A DNA stretch of 28,786 nt, taken from positions 1 to 28,786 of the forward strand of contig CAMOLA010000028.1 of NCBI GenBank assembly GCA_946618265.1, in the 5' to 3' direction. A program made the position numbers and the translations under genes. The DNA comes from an uncultured Eggerthellaceae bacterium (GTDB taxonomy: Bacteria; Actinomycetota; Coriobacteriia; Coriobacteriales; Eggerthellaceae). Under the pieces are notes generated by a model. The model saw nothing but the letters and a program-made list of their open reading frames with translations, did no database searches and had not been told where the DNA came from. Shown one piece after another: positions 8,087 through 14,396 of the stretch. Every line of letters begins with the position of its first letter. Position 1 is the stretch's first letter.

Positions 8087-8635
8087 ATGCAGCTTTATTT
8101 GGATTTGACGGAAAGCGCGACGCGCGCGGCGATTGCGGGCCAGCTGCGGGAGAAGCTGGGCGAGTCGGGCTGGGCCGCCGTGACTGCCGATGCCATGAAG
8201 GCGCATGTTCCGAAAAAGCACCATCACGGCATCGTCGAGGTTCGCCAGACCATCGCCGACCTCGCCGTCTCGCAGGAAGTGCGCGACCATCTGAGCGCCG
8301 TGTACGAGATTCTCGCGGCAGCCGAGGCGCAGGTTCACGAATGCGAAGTTGACGACACGCATTTCCACGAAGTCGGCAATGGCGGGGCGATTTTCAATGC
8401 GTTGCTGATTTGCTTGGGGTTCGTGCAGCTCAACCCCGATTTCATCACGGCGTCGCCCGTGCAGACCGGCTGCGGGGAAATCGAATGCGCCCATGGGCTG
8501 ATGGACATTCCGGCGCCGGCGACCGCCGCCATCCTCGCGACGGGCATTCCCGTTTGCGACGAGAAGCGCGAGGGCGAATTGTGCACTCCCACGTCTGCGG
8601 CGATTATCAAGCATTTCGTACAGGAGTTCTGCTAG
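8087..8635 (+). CDS. Half-length LarC-like protein (N-terminal domain only)
   Basis: LarC is the CTP-dependent nickel insertase of nickel-pincer nucleotide synthesis and is usually about 400 residues. This protein has 182 residues and covers only the N-terminal half. It has a His cluster (45-47), THFHEVGNGGAIFN (about 91-104), CGEIECAHGLMDIPAPATAA and EGELCTPTSAAIIKHF, all family signatures. The usual glycine-rich opening (DCFSGISGDM type) is degenerate here (YLDLTESATRAAI). The CTP-binding C-terminal half is missing: only 39 bases separate the stop from nifU, so no frameshifted LarC2 can follow. The shine site is weak, and coupling to larB (10-base gap) is likely. It may be a minimal metal-handling version, a split protein whose other half lies elsewhere, or a decayed gene; the intact reading frame argues for function. 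Confidence 0.75.
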   Translation: MQLYLDLTESATRAAIAGQLREKLGESGWAAVTADAMKAHVPKKHHHGIVEVRQTIADLAVSQEVRDHLSAVYEILAAAEAQVHECEVDDTHFHEVGNGGAIFNALLICLGFVQLNPDFITASPVQTGCGEIECAHGLMDIPAPATAAILATGIPVCDEKREGELCTPTSAAIIKHFVQEFC

Positions 8636-8674
8636 AATCTCTGCGATAGATAAATCGAAGACAGAGGAGCAATT

Positions 8675-8917
8675 ATGATTGAGAAGACAGACGTAGCAGC
8701 AGTGCTCGACCTGATTCGTCCAAGCCTGATGGCCGACGGCGGCGACGTGAAGCTCATCGACGTGCGAGAAGACGGCACCGTCGTCGTCGAGCTCACGGGA
8801 GCCTGCAAGGGCTGCCCGCTTTCCGAGCTGACGCTCGCCAACGGCATCGAGCGCATTCTGAAGGAGCGAATCCCCGGCGTCACTGCGGTCGTTCCCGCTG
8901 AGGGAGAACAAGCATAA
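8675..8917 (+). CDS. NifU C-terminal-domain iron-sulfur scaffold protein
   Basis: This 80-residue protein consists of a single NifU-like C-terminal domain. It contains the opening VLDLIRPSLMADGGDVKLID and the CxxC motif Cys44-Cys47 in TGACKGCPLSELTL, which binds a 4Fe-4S cluster for transfer to apoproteins. Length is typical of the stand-alone Nfu form. ATG 8675 has AGAGGAGC upstream. It lies 39 bases after the larC-like gene and 9 bases before a zinc-ribbon gene, suggesting one transcript. The link to larB/larC may be cluster supply to a sulfur-transfer step (inference). Confidence 0.9.
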   Translation: MIEKTDVAAVLDLIRPSLMADGGDVKLIDVREDGTVVVELTGACKGCPLSELTLANGIERILKERIPGVTAVVPAEGEQA

Positions 8918-8926
8918 GGGGACATC

Positions 8927-9148
8927 GTGAAGCCCCGCCTGCAGTGCCCGAATTGCGCAGCGACCGGTTTTCGGCTCGAGGATTACGAGTCGATGATCGT
9001 CATCACGCTCGATTATGCCATGTTCACGCTGAGCTGCCCGCAATGTGGCGCTCGCGTCTCGAGCGTCTGCGAGATTCCCGATTCGATGCGCGACGAGATC
9101 CAATACGCCGCCATCGAGGTGGGCGCTGGCATGGGGCGTGATTGCTAG
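8927..9148 (+). CDS. Small four-cysteine zinc-ribbon protein, function unknown
   Basis: This 73-residue protein begins at a GTG (8927) with AAGGGGA upstream, 9 bases after the Nfu-like gene. Two CPxC knuckles (CPNC at 7-10 and CPQC at 37-40) separated by 26 residues form a probable rubredoxin-like or zinc-ribbon site, which binds Zn or Fe. A further Cys lies in SSVCEIP (48) and the last residue is also Cys. No catalytic domain is visible. Its operon position suggests a role in metal or iron-sulfur handling, but this is only context. I do not recognise a named family. Confidence 0.75.
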   Translation: MKPRLQCPNCAATGFRLEDYESMIVITLDYAMFTLSCPQCGARVSSVCEIPDSMRDEIQYAAIEVGAGMGRDC

Positions 9149-9258
9149 CTTGCCGCGGCGTTGGGATCAGATCGAGGTTTTCGTTCCGGCTGAGCTGACG
9201 AGGCTCTTGCCGGTTTCGAATGGCTTGCTCGCCTGATCGCGGCGTCGCGGTTCAGTCT

Positions 9259-9284
9259 CCCGCCTTCGAGGCGGGCTTTTATTT
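9259..9284 (+). terminator. Rho-independent terminator after the zinc-ribbon gene
   Basis: CCCGCCT and AGGCGGG pair around TCG and run into CTTTTATTT. It ends the larB-to-zinc-ribbon unit just 12 bases before lgt, so lgt probably has its own start of transcription or depends on read-through. Confidence 0.85.
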
Positions 9285-9296
9285 CTAGGAACGGCT

Positions 9297-10115
9297 ATGC
9301 TCAACGACTTGTACCATGCCATAGACCCGATTGCGTTCTCGATAGGCCCGTTCGCCGTGCGCTGGTACGGCATCGCCTATGTGCTCGGATTCGTATTTGC
9401 CGGGGTCCTCATGTATCGGATCGCGAAGCGCTGGAAGATACGGTTCGACACCGACGCCCTGCTCACCATCATCTGCTGCGTCATCGTCGGCATCATCGCC
9501 GGCGCGCGTCTCGGGTATTGCCTTTTCTACGGAAACGGGTATTACTTCGCGCATCCGTTGGAAATCCTCGCGTTCAACCAGGGCGGCATGAGCTTCCATG
9601 GCGGCCTCATGGGGGCGTTGCTCTCGGGCATCGTGGCGGCGCGGTTGACGGGGATTCCCTATCTCACCTTGGCGGACATGGGCGCTATCGTGGCTCCTGT
9701 AGGATTGTTTCTGGGACGGTGCGCGAACTTCATAAACGGCGAGCTGTGGGGCGATTACACCGATCTGCCTTGGGGGGTCGTGTTCGGCGGCGCTGCCGGC
9801 AACATGCCGCGCCACCCTTCGCAACTTTACGAAGCGCTGCTCGAAGGCGTTTTGCTGTTCGTCATCCTGTTCGCGCTCTCGCGCAAACGCCCTCCGCGAC
9901 CGCGGGGGACGTTCATCGGCGTGTTTCTGGTCGTGTACGGCATTTGCCGGTTCCTCATCGAATTCGTTCGGCAACCGGATGCCCAGCTGGGATACCTGTT
10001 CGGTGGTTGGGTCACGATGGGGCAGGTGCTTTCGGTTCCGCTGATAGCGGCCGGCATCATCGTTCTTGTTTGGGCGGTCAGGCAACGAAAGCCTCAGCAG
10101 GGGTTGCCGGTCTAA
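9297..10115 (+). CDS. lgt: Phosphatidylglycerol:prolipoprotein diacylglyceryl transferase
   Basis: Lgt transfers diacylglycerol from phosphatidylglycerol to the lipobox cysteine of prolipoproteins in the cytoplasmic membrane. The 272-residue polytopic protein shows the family signature GRCANFINGELWGDYTDLPW and the upstream catalytic region FHGGLMGAL. About seven hydrophobic segments and conserved Arg residues (RWYGIAY; EFVRQPDAQLGY) are visible. ATG 9297 is preceded by AGGAA. Its gene product would be needed for the four lipoproteins encoded just downstream. It converges with the regulator gene at 10194-10943. Identification is firm. Confidence 0.96.
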   Translation: MLNDLYHAIDPIAFSIGPFAVRWYGIAYVLGFVFAGVLMYRIAKRWKIRFDTDALLTIICCVIVGIIAGARLGYCLFYGNGYYFAHPLEILAFNQGGMSFHGGLMGALLSGIVAARLTGIPYLTLADMGAIVAPVGLFLGRCANFINGELWGDYTDLPWGVVFGGAAGNMPRHPSQLYEALLEGVLLFVILFALSRKRPPRPRGTFIGVFLVVYGICRFLIEFVRQPDAQLGYLFGGWVTMGQVLSVPLIAAGIIVLVWAVRQRKPQQGLPV

Positions 10116-10121
10116 GAGGGC

Positions 10122-10157
10122 GCAGCTATCCCATGGCGCCACCCTCGGGTAGGCTGC
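10122..10157. terminator. Possible shared hairpin between convergent lgt and the regulator gene
   Basis: GCAGCTATCCC (10122-10132) and GGGTAGGCTGC (10147-10157) form an 11-bp stem with two imperfect pairs, between two genes that end toward each other. No T tract follows on either strand, so a terminator function is only plausible. Confidence 0.4.
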
Positions 10158-10193
10158 AAGGCTCAGAATGAAGGGCGTCAGCGGCTCTTGACG

Positions 10194-10943
10194 CTAGTCG
10201 TCGAGGAACAGCGAGAGCCGCAAGAACGCGCGCTCGTTGGGGTCGTCGAGGTTGATGTCGGCGATTTCCTGGATTCGGCGCACGCGGTACTGCAGCGAAT
10301 TGCGGTGCAGGTACAGCAGGTTCGCGCACCGTTGCGCGTTGCGATCGTTTTCCAGGTAGACCTTCAGCGTTTTGAGCATGTCGGATTGGTTGGACCGATC
10401 GTATGCTCGGAGCTTTTCGAGGGCGGGGTGGAGCAGTCCGCACACCTTGACGCTGTCGAGAATCGAGTGCTTCAGGTATTCGAGCGCCTTGCCTTGCGAG
10501 ATGACTTCATACGAATGCGTGCCAGTGGCAAGGCAATGCGCTACGAGTCCGTAGAGCTGGGGGATTCCCGAAATGTCGTTGAACGGGAACGACACCACGA
10601 TACGGTAGTTTTCGGCTTCCTTGCCGACGGCTTCCTCGACGAAATGGTCTATTTGGGCGTAGGGCACCATGATGACGGCCTGGTCGCCGTGCATTGCCGA
10701 GACGTGCTCGACCGGTGACCGCTTGAGCATAATCTTGTCGACGCCGTGTTGCCGGGGCGACCGTGCTGCAATCGCGATAAGCCCCCAGGGACGTTCGAGG
10801 ATCCCGCCGAGCAGCAGTTCTGCCTCTTCCGATACCGTGCCGTCAAGGCACTGGGAAAACAGGCTTGAAAGCATGGCGCTGTCTTGCAAATCTGATGTTG
10901 CAGTGCCGGAAAGTCCCGATGACGCCTTGCTCATCTGCTCCAT
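10194..10943 (-). CDS. PucR/CdaR-type C-terminal HTH transcriptional regulator
   Basis: The last roughly 60 residues of this 249-residue protein form a PucR-type helix-turn-helix: LKTLKVYLENDRNAQRCANL, then the recognition region YLHRNSLQYRVRRIQEIADI, and a helical end. The preceding ~180 residues resemble the diguanylate-cyclase-like middle part of CdaR regulators but lack any recognisable sensor domain. The ATG at 10943 has GGGGGG nine bases away. It is divergent from the riboswitch-led corrinoid locus, with a 600-base AT-rich shared upstream region, so it may control that locus, itself, or a distant target. The effector is unknown. Confidence 0.8.
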   Translation of the reverse strand: MEQMSKASSGLSGTATSDLQDSAMLSSLFSQCLDGTVSEEAELLLGGILERPWGLIAIAARSPRQHGVDKIMLKRSPVEHVSAMHGDQAVIMVPYAQIDHFVEEAVGKEAENYRIVVSFPFNDISGIPQLYGLVAHCLATGTHSYEVISQGKALEYLKHSILDSVKVCGLLHPALEKLRAYDRSNQSDMLKTLKVYLENDRNAQRCANLLYLHRNSLQYRVRRIQEIADINLDDPNERAFLRLSLFLDD

Positions 10944-11230
10944 GTTGCGATAACCCCCCGTATGTGCTTGTCGCGCAATCCACTCTGCCCACGCGCCTGA
11001 ATATGCGATGCAGCCACGTGGTGCAGATGCCTTACGTACCTGAAGCTAAACCAGCCGCAGAACATCGGGTACGTTACGGGCATTGCTGCCCTAAATGTCC
11101 ATGATAGCCTATATAAAACTTTTTTATAGTACTATGTCACAAGTATAGTTGCTCTTTTATTTCTCCAGACTTGTAATAATTTGCCCATCGTTAGTCATTT
11201 TGAACAGTTTTGCCCGAAAGCGAGACTGTG

Positions 11231-11259
11231 GGCAATTCGATTTCTAGATTTGATATAAT
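11231..11259 (+). promoter_or_regulatory. Extended -10 promoter of the corrinoid locus
   Basis: TGATATAAT at 11251-11259 is a full extended -10 (TGnTATAAT). A -35 is hard to see (GGCAAT at 11231-11236, spacing 17). Transcription would start near 11266, just before the cobalamin riboswitch. The wider gap 10944-11230 is AT-rich. It contains a small palindrome with ACTAT/ATAGT arms near 11132-11150 and possible minus-strand promoter elements for the regulator gene (TTGTGACA followed by TATA-rich sequence), none of which I can fix with confidence. Confidence 0.65.
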
Positions 11260-11269
11260 TACACATTGC

Positions 11270-11440
11270 ATTGAAAAACGAATACGGGACAGTTGGCGTA
11301 CCGCCCGTGCGGACGCGTTGGGGGAACCGGGTGAGAATCCCGGGCAAGGGACATTACTGTAAGGCGCAAGCCAAGCCAGGATGCCCAACCTGTTCCATCT
11401 GCAAGCAATGGCTGTGAACCCCGGTTGGTTGCTTTTGACT
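11270..11440 (+). ncRNA. Cobalamin riboswitch
   Basis: The core B12 box is visible: GGGGGAACCGGGTGAGAATC (11320-11339) followed by CCCGGGCAAGGGACATTACT and a GCCAAGCCAGGATGCC segment near 11370-11385, matching the order of conserved blocks in class I cobalamin aptamers. GGCGTACCGCC lies upstream as an outer stem. Downstream, GCAAGCAA (11401) can pair with TTGGTTGC before TTTT (11433-11436), a plausible attenuator. Further on, TGGCC/GGCCA (11499-11520) is another hairpin near the start of the first gene. It is expected to reduce expression of the lipoprotein and chelatase genes below it when cobalamin is plentiful. The limits are approximate. Confidence 0.9.
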
Positions 11441-11555
11441 GCCGAATGGCATGTTCGCCCTTTGCTTAGTTGGATTCCCCCCGATAACCCGTGTTCGATG
11501 GCCGAGCGGTTGCGCGGCCAAGAGCTATGAGCGCTAAAGCGTTTGGAGGGGTGGG

Positions 11556-12089
11556 ATGAAACGTTTTATCGTGATGGGCGCATGTGCGTTTGCCTGCGCT
11601 ATTCTCGTCGTATTATTTGGGTGCGCCTCGGGCGCATCGTCTTCGCAGGCATCTCAGGCTGCGGCAGGCTCATCGGCCGCCGCGCCTTCTGCAAGCGTCT
11701 CGGCGAGCTCGTCTGCCGCATCGATCGAGCCGGGCACGTACAGTGTGAAGTTCGACACCGACAGCTCGATGTTCCACGTTAACGAGGTGGATAAGGGCCG
11801 GGCCAAGCTCGAGGTATCCGATGACGGAATGACCGCCCATATCCGCTTGGTCTCGAAGAAAATCACCAAACTCTACCTCGGGACGGCCGGCCAGGCTTCC
11901 GCCGATGAAGCCGGCGCGCTTCTGCCCACTACCGATACGGTGACCTATGACGATGGGGCGACGGAGGAGGTGTATGGATTCGATGTCCCCGTGCCGAGTC
12001 TCGATGAGCCGTTTGACGTTGCGATTCTCGGCTCGAAGGGCAAATGGTACGATCATAAGGTCACTGTCTCCGACCCGATAAAAGAATAG
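11556..12089 (+). CDS. Lipoprotein with beta-rich domain, type A, of unknown family
   Basis: This 177-residue protein has a lipoprotein signal (hydrophobic core 4-21, lipobox ending at Cys23 in VVLFGC), a Ser/Ala linker (24-56) and one globular domain (57-177). The domain shows alternating beta-type strands: PGTYSVKFDTDSSMF, AKLEVSDDGMTAHIRLVSKK, KLYLGTAGQA, VYGFDVPVPSLDEPFDVAI and GKWYDHKVTVSD. The same pattern, including a WYD[HR]K motif, returns in the first half of the membrane protein at 21019-22116, and more loosely in the lipoprotein at 13820. It is the first gene after the cobalamin riboswitch (GGAGGGG site upstream), so a role in corrinoid or cobalt capture at the surface is inferred. 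An Ig-like, NEAT-resembling fold is my guess. Confidence 0.75.
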   Translation: MKRFIVMGACAFACAILVVLFGCASGASSSQASQAAAGSSAAAPSASVSASSSAASIEPGTYSVKFDTDSSMFHVNEVDKGRAKLEVSDDGMTAHIRLVSKKITKLYLGTAGQASADEAGALLPTTDTVTYDDGATEEVYGFDVPVPSLDEPFDVAILGSKGKWYDHKVTVSDPIKE

Positions 12090-12117
12090 TATCCGACAAC
12101 AAAAGGGAAGGAACACG

Positions 12118-13389
12118 ATGAAATTCGTAAAGTCCGCCGCCGCGATCGCCGTCGCGGCATGCCTGGCAGTCGTGTGCGCAGGCTGCTCCTCTTCGAGCAG
12201 CTCCTCCGCAGCGAGCGCCAGCGCTTCTGCAAGCTCCGCTTCCGCAGCTGCTGCTTCTACTGAGGCCGCGTCTTCTGCTGCCGCTGCTTCTTCCGAGGCT
12301 GCATCGTCCGCCGCTGCATCTGATGCTGACGCAGCTGCCGCCGCCGAGGTCGACAAGCTCATCGCCGCTATTCAGGTCCAGGAGCGCACCGACACCACCG
12401 ACGCCGACGTCAAGGCCGCCAAGGCTGCTTGGGATGCCCTGACCGACGCCCAGAAGGAACTGGTCGAAGAGGGTGGCTACTTCGGTGACGACACTGGCGA
12501 CGCCTCCAAGGACGATCCGCTGGCATCCGCTCCCACCAAGGAGAACGAGATCCTGGTCGTGAGCTTCGGCACGTCGTTCAACGACAGCCGCGTTGACACC
12601 ATCAGCGCCATCGAGAAGGCCATCGCCGCTGCGTTCCCCGAGTGGGACGTGCGCCGCGCCTTCACGGCTCAGATCATCATCAACCACATCGCCGCCCGTG
12701 ACGGCGAGCAGATCCTCAACGTCCAGCAGGCTCTCGACCAGGCTGTCGAAGCTGGCGTGAAGAACCTCATCGTCGCTCCGACGCATCTTATGCATGGCGC
12801 CGAATACGACGAGGTCATGGATGTCCTGAAGGGCTACGAAGATAAGATGACCATCAAGGTCTCCGAGCCGCTGCTCGGTGAGGTCGGCAAGGACGCCACC
12901 GTCATCAACGACGACAAGAAGGCCGCTGCTGAGGCTCTGGTCGCCGCCGCCGTCAAGGATGCCGAACTCGAGAGCATAGAGGCTGCCGCCGAGGCCGGCA
13001 CCGCGTTCGTGTTCATGGGCCATGGCACCTCTCACGAGGCCAACGTCACCTATGACCAGATGCAGACCGTCATGGACGAGCTCGGCTACAAGAACGTCTT
13101 CGTCGGCACCGTCGAGGGCGAGCCCGAGGACACCGCATGCGACGTCGTCATCGACAAGGTGAAGAAGGCTGGCTACAAGAACGTCATCCTGCGCCCGATG
13201 ATGGTCGTGGCTGGCGATCATGCCAACAACGACATGGCTGATCCGGACGATCCCGAGTCCTGGTACAGCATGTTCACCGCTTCCGGCAACTTCGACAATG
13301 TCGAGTGCCAGATCCACGGTCTGGGCGAGATTCCGGCCATCCAGGAGCAGTACGTTGCTCACGTGAAGGCCGTTGTCGACGCGCAGTAA
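12118..13389 (+). CDS. cbiK: Lipoprotein form of sirohydrochlorin cobaltochelatase CbiK
   Basis: CbiK inserts Co2+ into sirohydrochlorin early in anaerobic cobalamin synthesis. This 423-residue version adds a signal sequence with a lipobox-like end (VVCAGC, Cys23), a long Ser/Ala/Glu linker (24-76) and a small helical piece (77-118, DALTDAQKELVE). The CbiK domain occupies about 143-420. Its catalytic set is retained by comparison with Salmonella CbiK: Glu229 in HGAEYDE, His302 in FMGHGTSH and His368 in VVAGDHANNDMA; the opening ILVVSFGTSFND is also canonical. It therefore looks active but exported and membrane-tethered. Desulfovibrio has a periplasmic CbiK, a precedent. It is the second gene under the riboswitch, 28 bases after the first, and an unexported CbiK lies at 20162. 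Confidence 0.88.
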   Translation: MKFVKSAAAIAVAACLAVVCAGCSSSSSSSAASASASASSASAAAASTEAASSAAAASSEAASSAAASDADAAAAAEVDKLIAAIQVQERTDTTDADVKAAKAAWDALTDAQKELVEEGGYFGDDTGDASKDDPLASAPTKENEILVVSFGTSFNDSRVDTISAIEKAIAAAFPEWDVRRAFTAQIIINHIAARDGEQILNVQQALDQAVEAGVKNLIVAPTHLMHGAEYDEVMDVLKGYEDKMTIKVSEPLLGEVGKDATVINDDKKAAAEALVAAAVKDAELESIEAAAEAGTAFVFMGHGTSHEANVTYDQMQTVMDELGYKNVFVGTVEGEPEDTACDVVIDKVKKAGYKNVILRPMMVVAGDHANNDMADPDDPESWYSMFTASGNFDNVECQIHGLGEIPAIQEQYVAHVKAVVDAQ

Positions 13390-13425
13390 ACGTGCAAAGC
13401 TGACCTGATACAGGCATCATGCGAA

Positions 13426-13448
13426 GGGGCGCTCGGCTCGAGCGCCCC
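13426..13448 (+). terminator. Hairpin after the lipoprotein cbiK gene
   Basis: GGGGCGCTCG and CGAGCGCCCC form a perfect 10-bp stem with a three-base loop, 37 bases past the stop. There is no T tract, so it may stabilise the 3' end or end transcription only weakly. It sits at the boundary between the first two riboswitch-controlled genes and the rest of the locus. Confidence 0.55.
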
Positions 13449-13478
13449 TACGATATGCCATCTCTGATGTCATCTTTG

Positions 13479-13681
13479 CCTTTCCCTGGCGGGGCGCCCC
13501 TCCCGAAGCCCCTCGCTTGAATCCCCCTCCGACGCGCGCTAATGGAAGGCGGCGATTGGAGGCGACGGCCTGGCTCTCCCACGCGATGCCCTCTGCGCCT
13601 GCTTGCATTGCCGCCTTCTTAGGCGCGCGCATCTCTGGGGGCGCTCAGAGGCCTCGGGAGGGACGCCCCGCCAGGGAAAGG
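13479..13681. repeat. MITE-like nested palindromic element
   Basis: The outer arms 13479-13511 (CCTTTCCCTGGCGGGGCG start) and 13650-13681 are reverse complements with few mismatches. Inside them, CGCGCGCTAATGGAAGGCGG (13533-13552) pairs with 13610-13629. The right half, 13618-13669, recurs at window bases 1-52, showing that it is a dispersed element. No transposase frame is present, and no obvious target-site duplication was found by eye. It occupies most of the 430-base gap before the second beta-domain lipoprotein; the remainder holds two hairpins listed separately. Confidence 0.75.
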
Positions 13682-13729
13682 CGGCGACGAAGTTTCTCCA
13701 TGTGGCCGTGATGAACGGCTTGCCCTCTT

Positions 13730-13763
13730 CGCGCTGGTGCGTTAGCGTAAACGCATCAGCGCG
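13730..13763. repeat. 14-bp inverted repeat upstream of the type B lipoprotein gene
   Basis: CGCGCTGGTGCGTT (13730-13743) and AACGCATCAGCGCG (13750-13763) pair with a single G/A difference around AGCGTA. It lies 57 bases before the gene start. It could be an operator, an RNA hairpin or the edge of the neighbouring palindromic element. No terminator T tract follows. Confidence 0.6.
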
Positions 13764-13819
13764 AGGTGCGGCAAGATCGCAGTGCGCCTCGATGGAATTC
13801 AAATTGGATGGAGTTTGCT

Positions 13820-14308
13820 ATGAAGAAACTTGTTTACGGATTGACGGTGGCCATGATCGCCTGCGTCGTGGCATTCGGCGCGGGATGCGCTTCCTCGTCG
13901 AGCAGCTCGGCAGCGGCCTCGTCGGCTGCGGCGCCGGCTTCGACCTCGGCGGCGGCCTCCTCGGGTGCGGCGGCGTCCGCATCTGCAGGGTCCCTCGCGA
14001 ACGGCGACTACCAGATAGCCGTCACGCTCGAGGGCGGCAGCGGCAAGGCGACGGTCGAGAGTCCCGCCAAGCTGACGGTTCAGGATGGCAAGATGACCGC
14101 GACCATCGTCTGGTCGTCGTCGAATTACGATCAGATGGTCGTCGACGGCGAGCAGTATCTCCCGGTGCCGCGTGCGGGCAACTCGACGTTCCAGATCCCC
14201 GTTTCGGCTCTCGACGTCGATTTGCCGGTCCAGGCCGAAACGACGGCCATGAGCGAACCGCACATGATCGACTACACCCTGCATTTCGATTCGAGCTCCA
14301 TTCAGTAG
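13820..14308 (+). CDS. Lipoprotein with beta-rich domain, type B, of unknown family
   Basis: This 162-residue protein has a lipobox signal (Cys23 in FGAGC), a Ser/Ala linker (24-58) and a single domain (59-162). The domain reads GDYQIAVTLEGGSGKATVES, AKLTVQDGKMTATIVWSSSN, YDQMVVDGEQY and NSTFQIPVSALDVDLPVQAE, ending TAMSEPHMIDYTLHF. It closely parallels the second domain of the protein at 21019-22116 (GGSGRASVSSP, WSSSYYDYMIVD, NSTFKIPILAMD, DTTAMGDPVEIEYFLTF). ATG 13820 has GGATGGAG upstream; an in-frame upstream ATG at 13766 lacks such a site and a signal sequence at its start. Placement before a binding-protein-dependent importer suggests ligand capture. The layout resembles NEAT domains, but the NEAT YxxxY heme motif is not evident. 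Confidence 0.78.
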   Translation: MKKLVYGLTVAMIACVVAFGAGCASSSSSSAAASSAAAPASTSAAASSGAAASASAGSLANGDYQIAVTLEGGSGKATVESPAKLTVQDGKMTATIVWSSSNYDQMVVDGEQYLPVPRAGNSTFQIPVSALDVDLPVQAETTAMSEPHMIDYTLHFDSSSIQ

Positions 14309-14311
14309 GCA

Positions 14312-14342
14312 TATACATTTGGGGACAGTCCCCAAATGTATA
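14312..14342. repeat. Palindrome with a GGGGACAGTCCCC core
   Basis: Fourteen bases (TATACATTTGGGGA) pair perfectly with TCCCCAAATGTATA around a CAG loop. It begins three bases after the type B lipoprotein stop. Palindromes with this core are, from memory, common intergenic repeats (REP-like) in many bacteria. It may also shield or terminate the upstream transcript. Confidence 0.8.
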
Positions 14343-14396
14343 AACGAGCGTCCCGTCTGGCGGGATGCGTGCTGCGATGCTCTCGCGGAGGGAAAG

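Noticed and set aside
8636..8674. Programmed frameshift that would join the larC half to a second half
   Set aside because: Only 39 bases lie before the nifU start, and nifU encodes an unrelated, complete domain.
11499..11520. TGGCC/GGCCA hairpin as a separate regulatory element
   Set aside because: It is short and fits better as part of the riboswitch expression region, so it is mentioned there.
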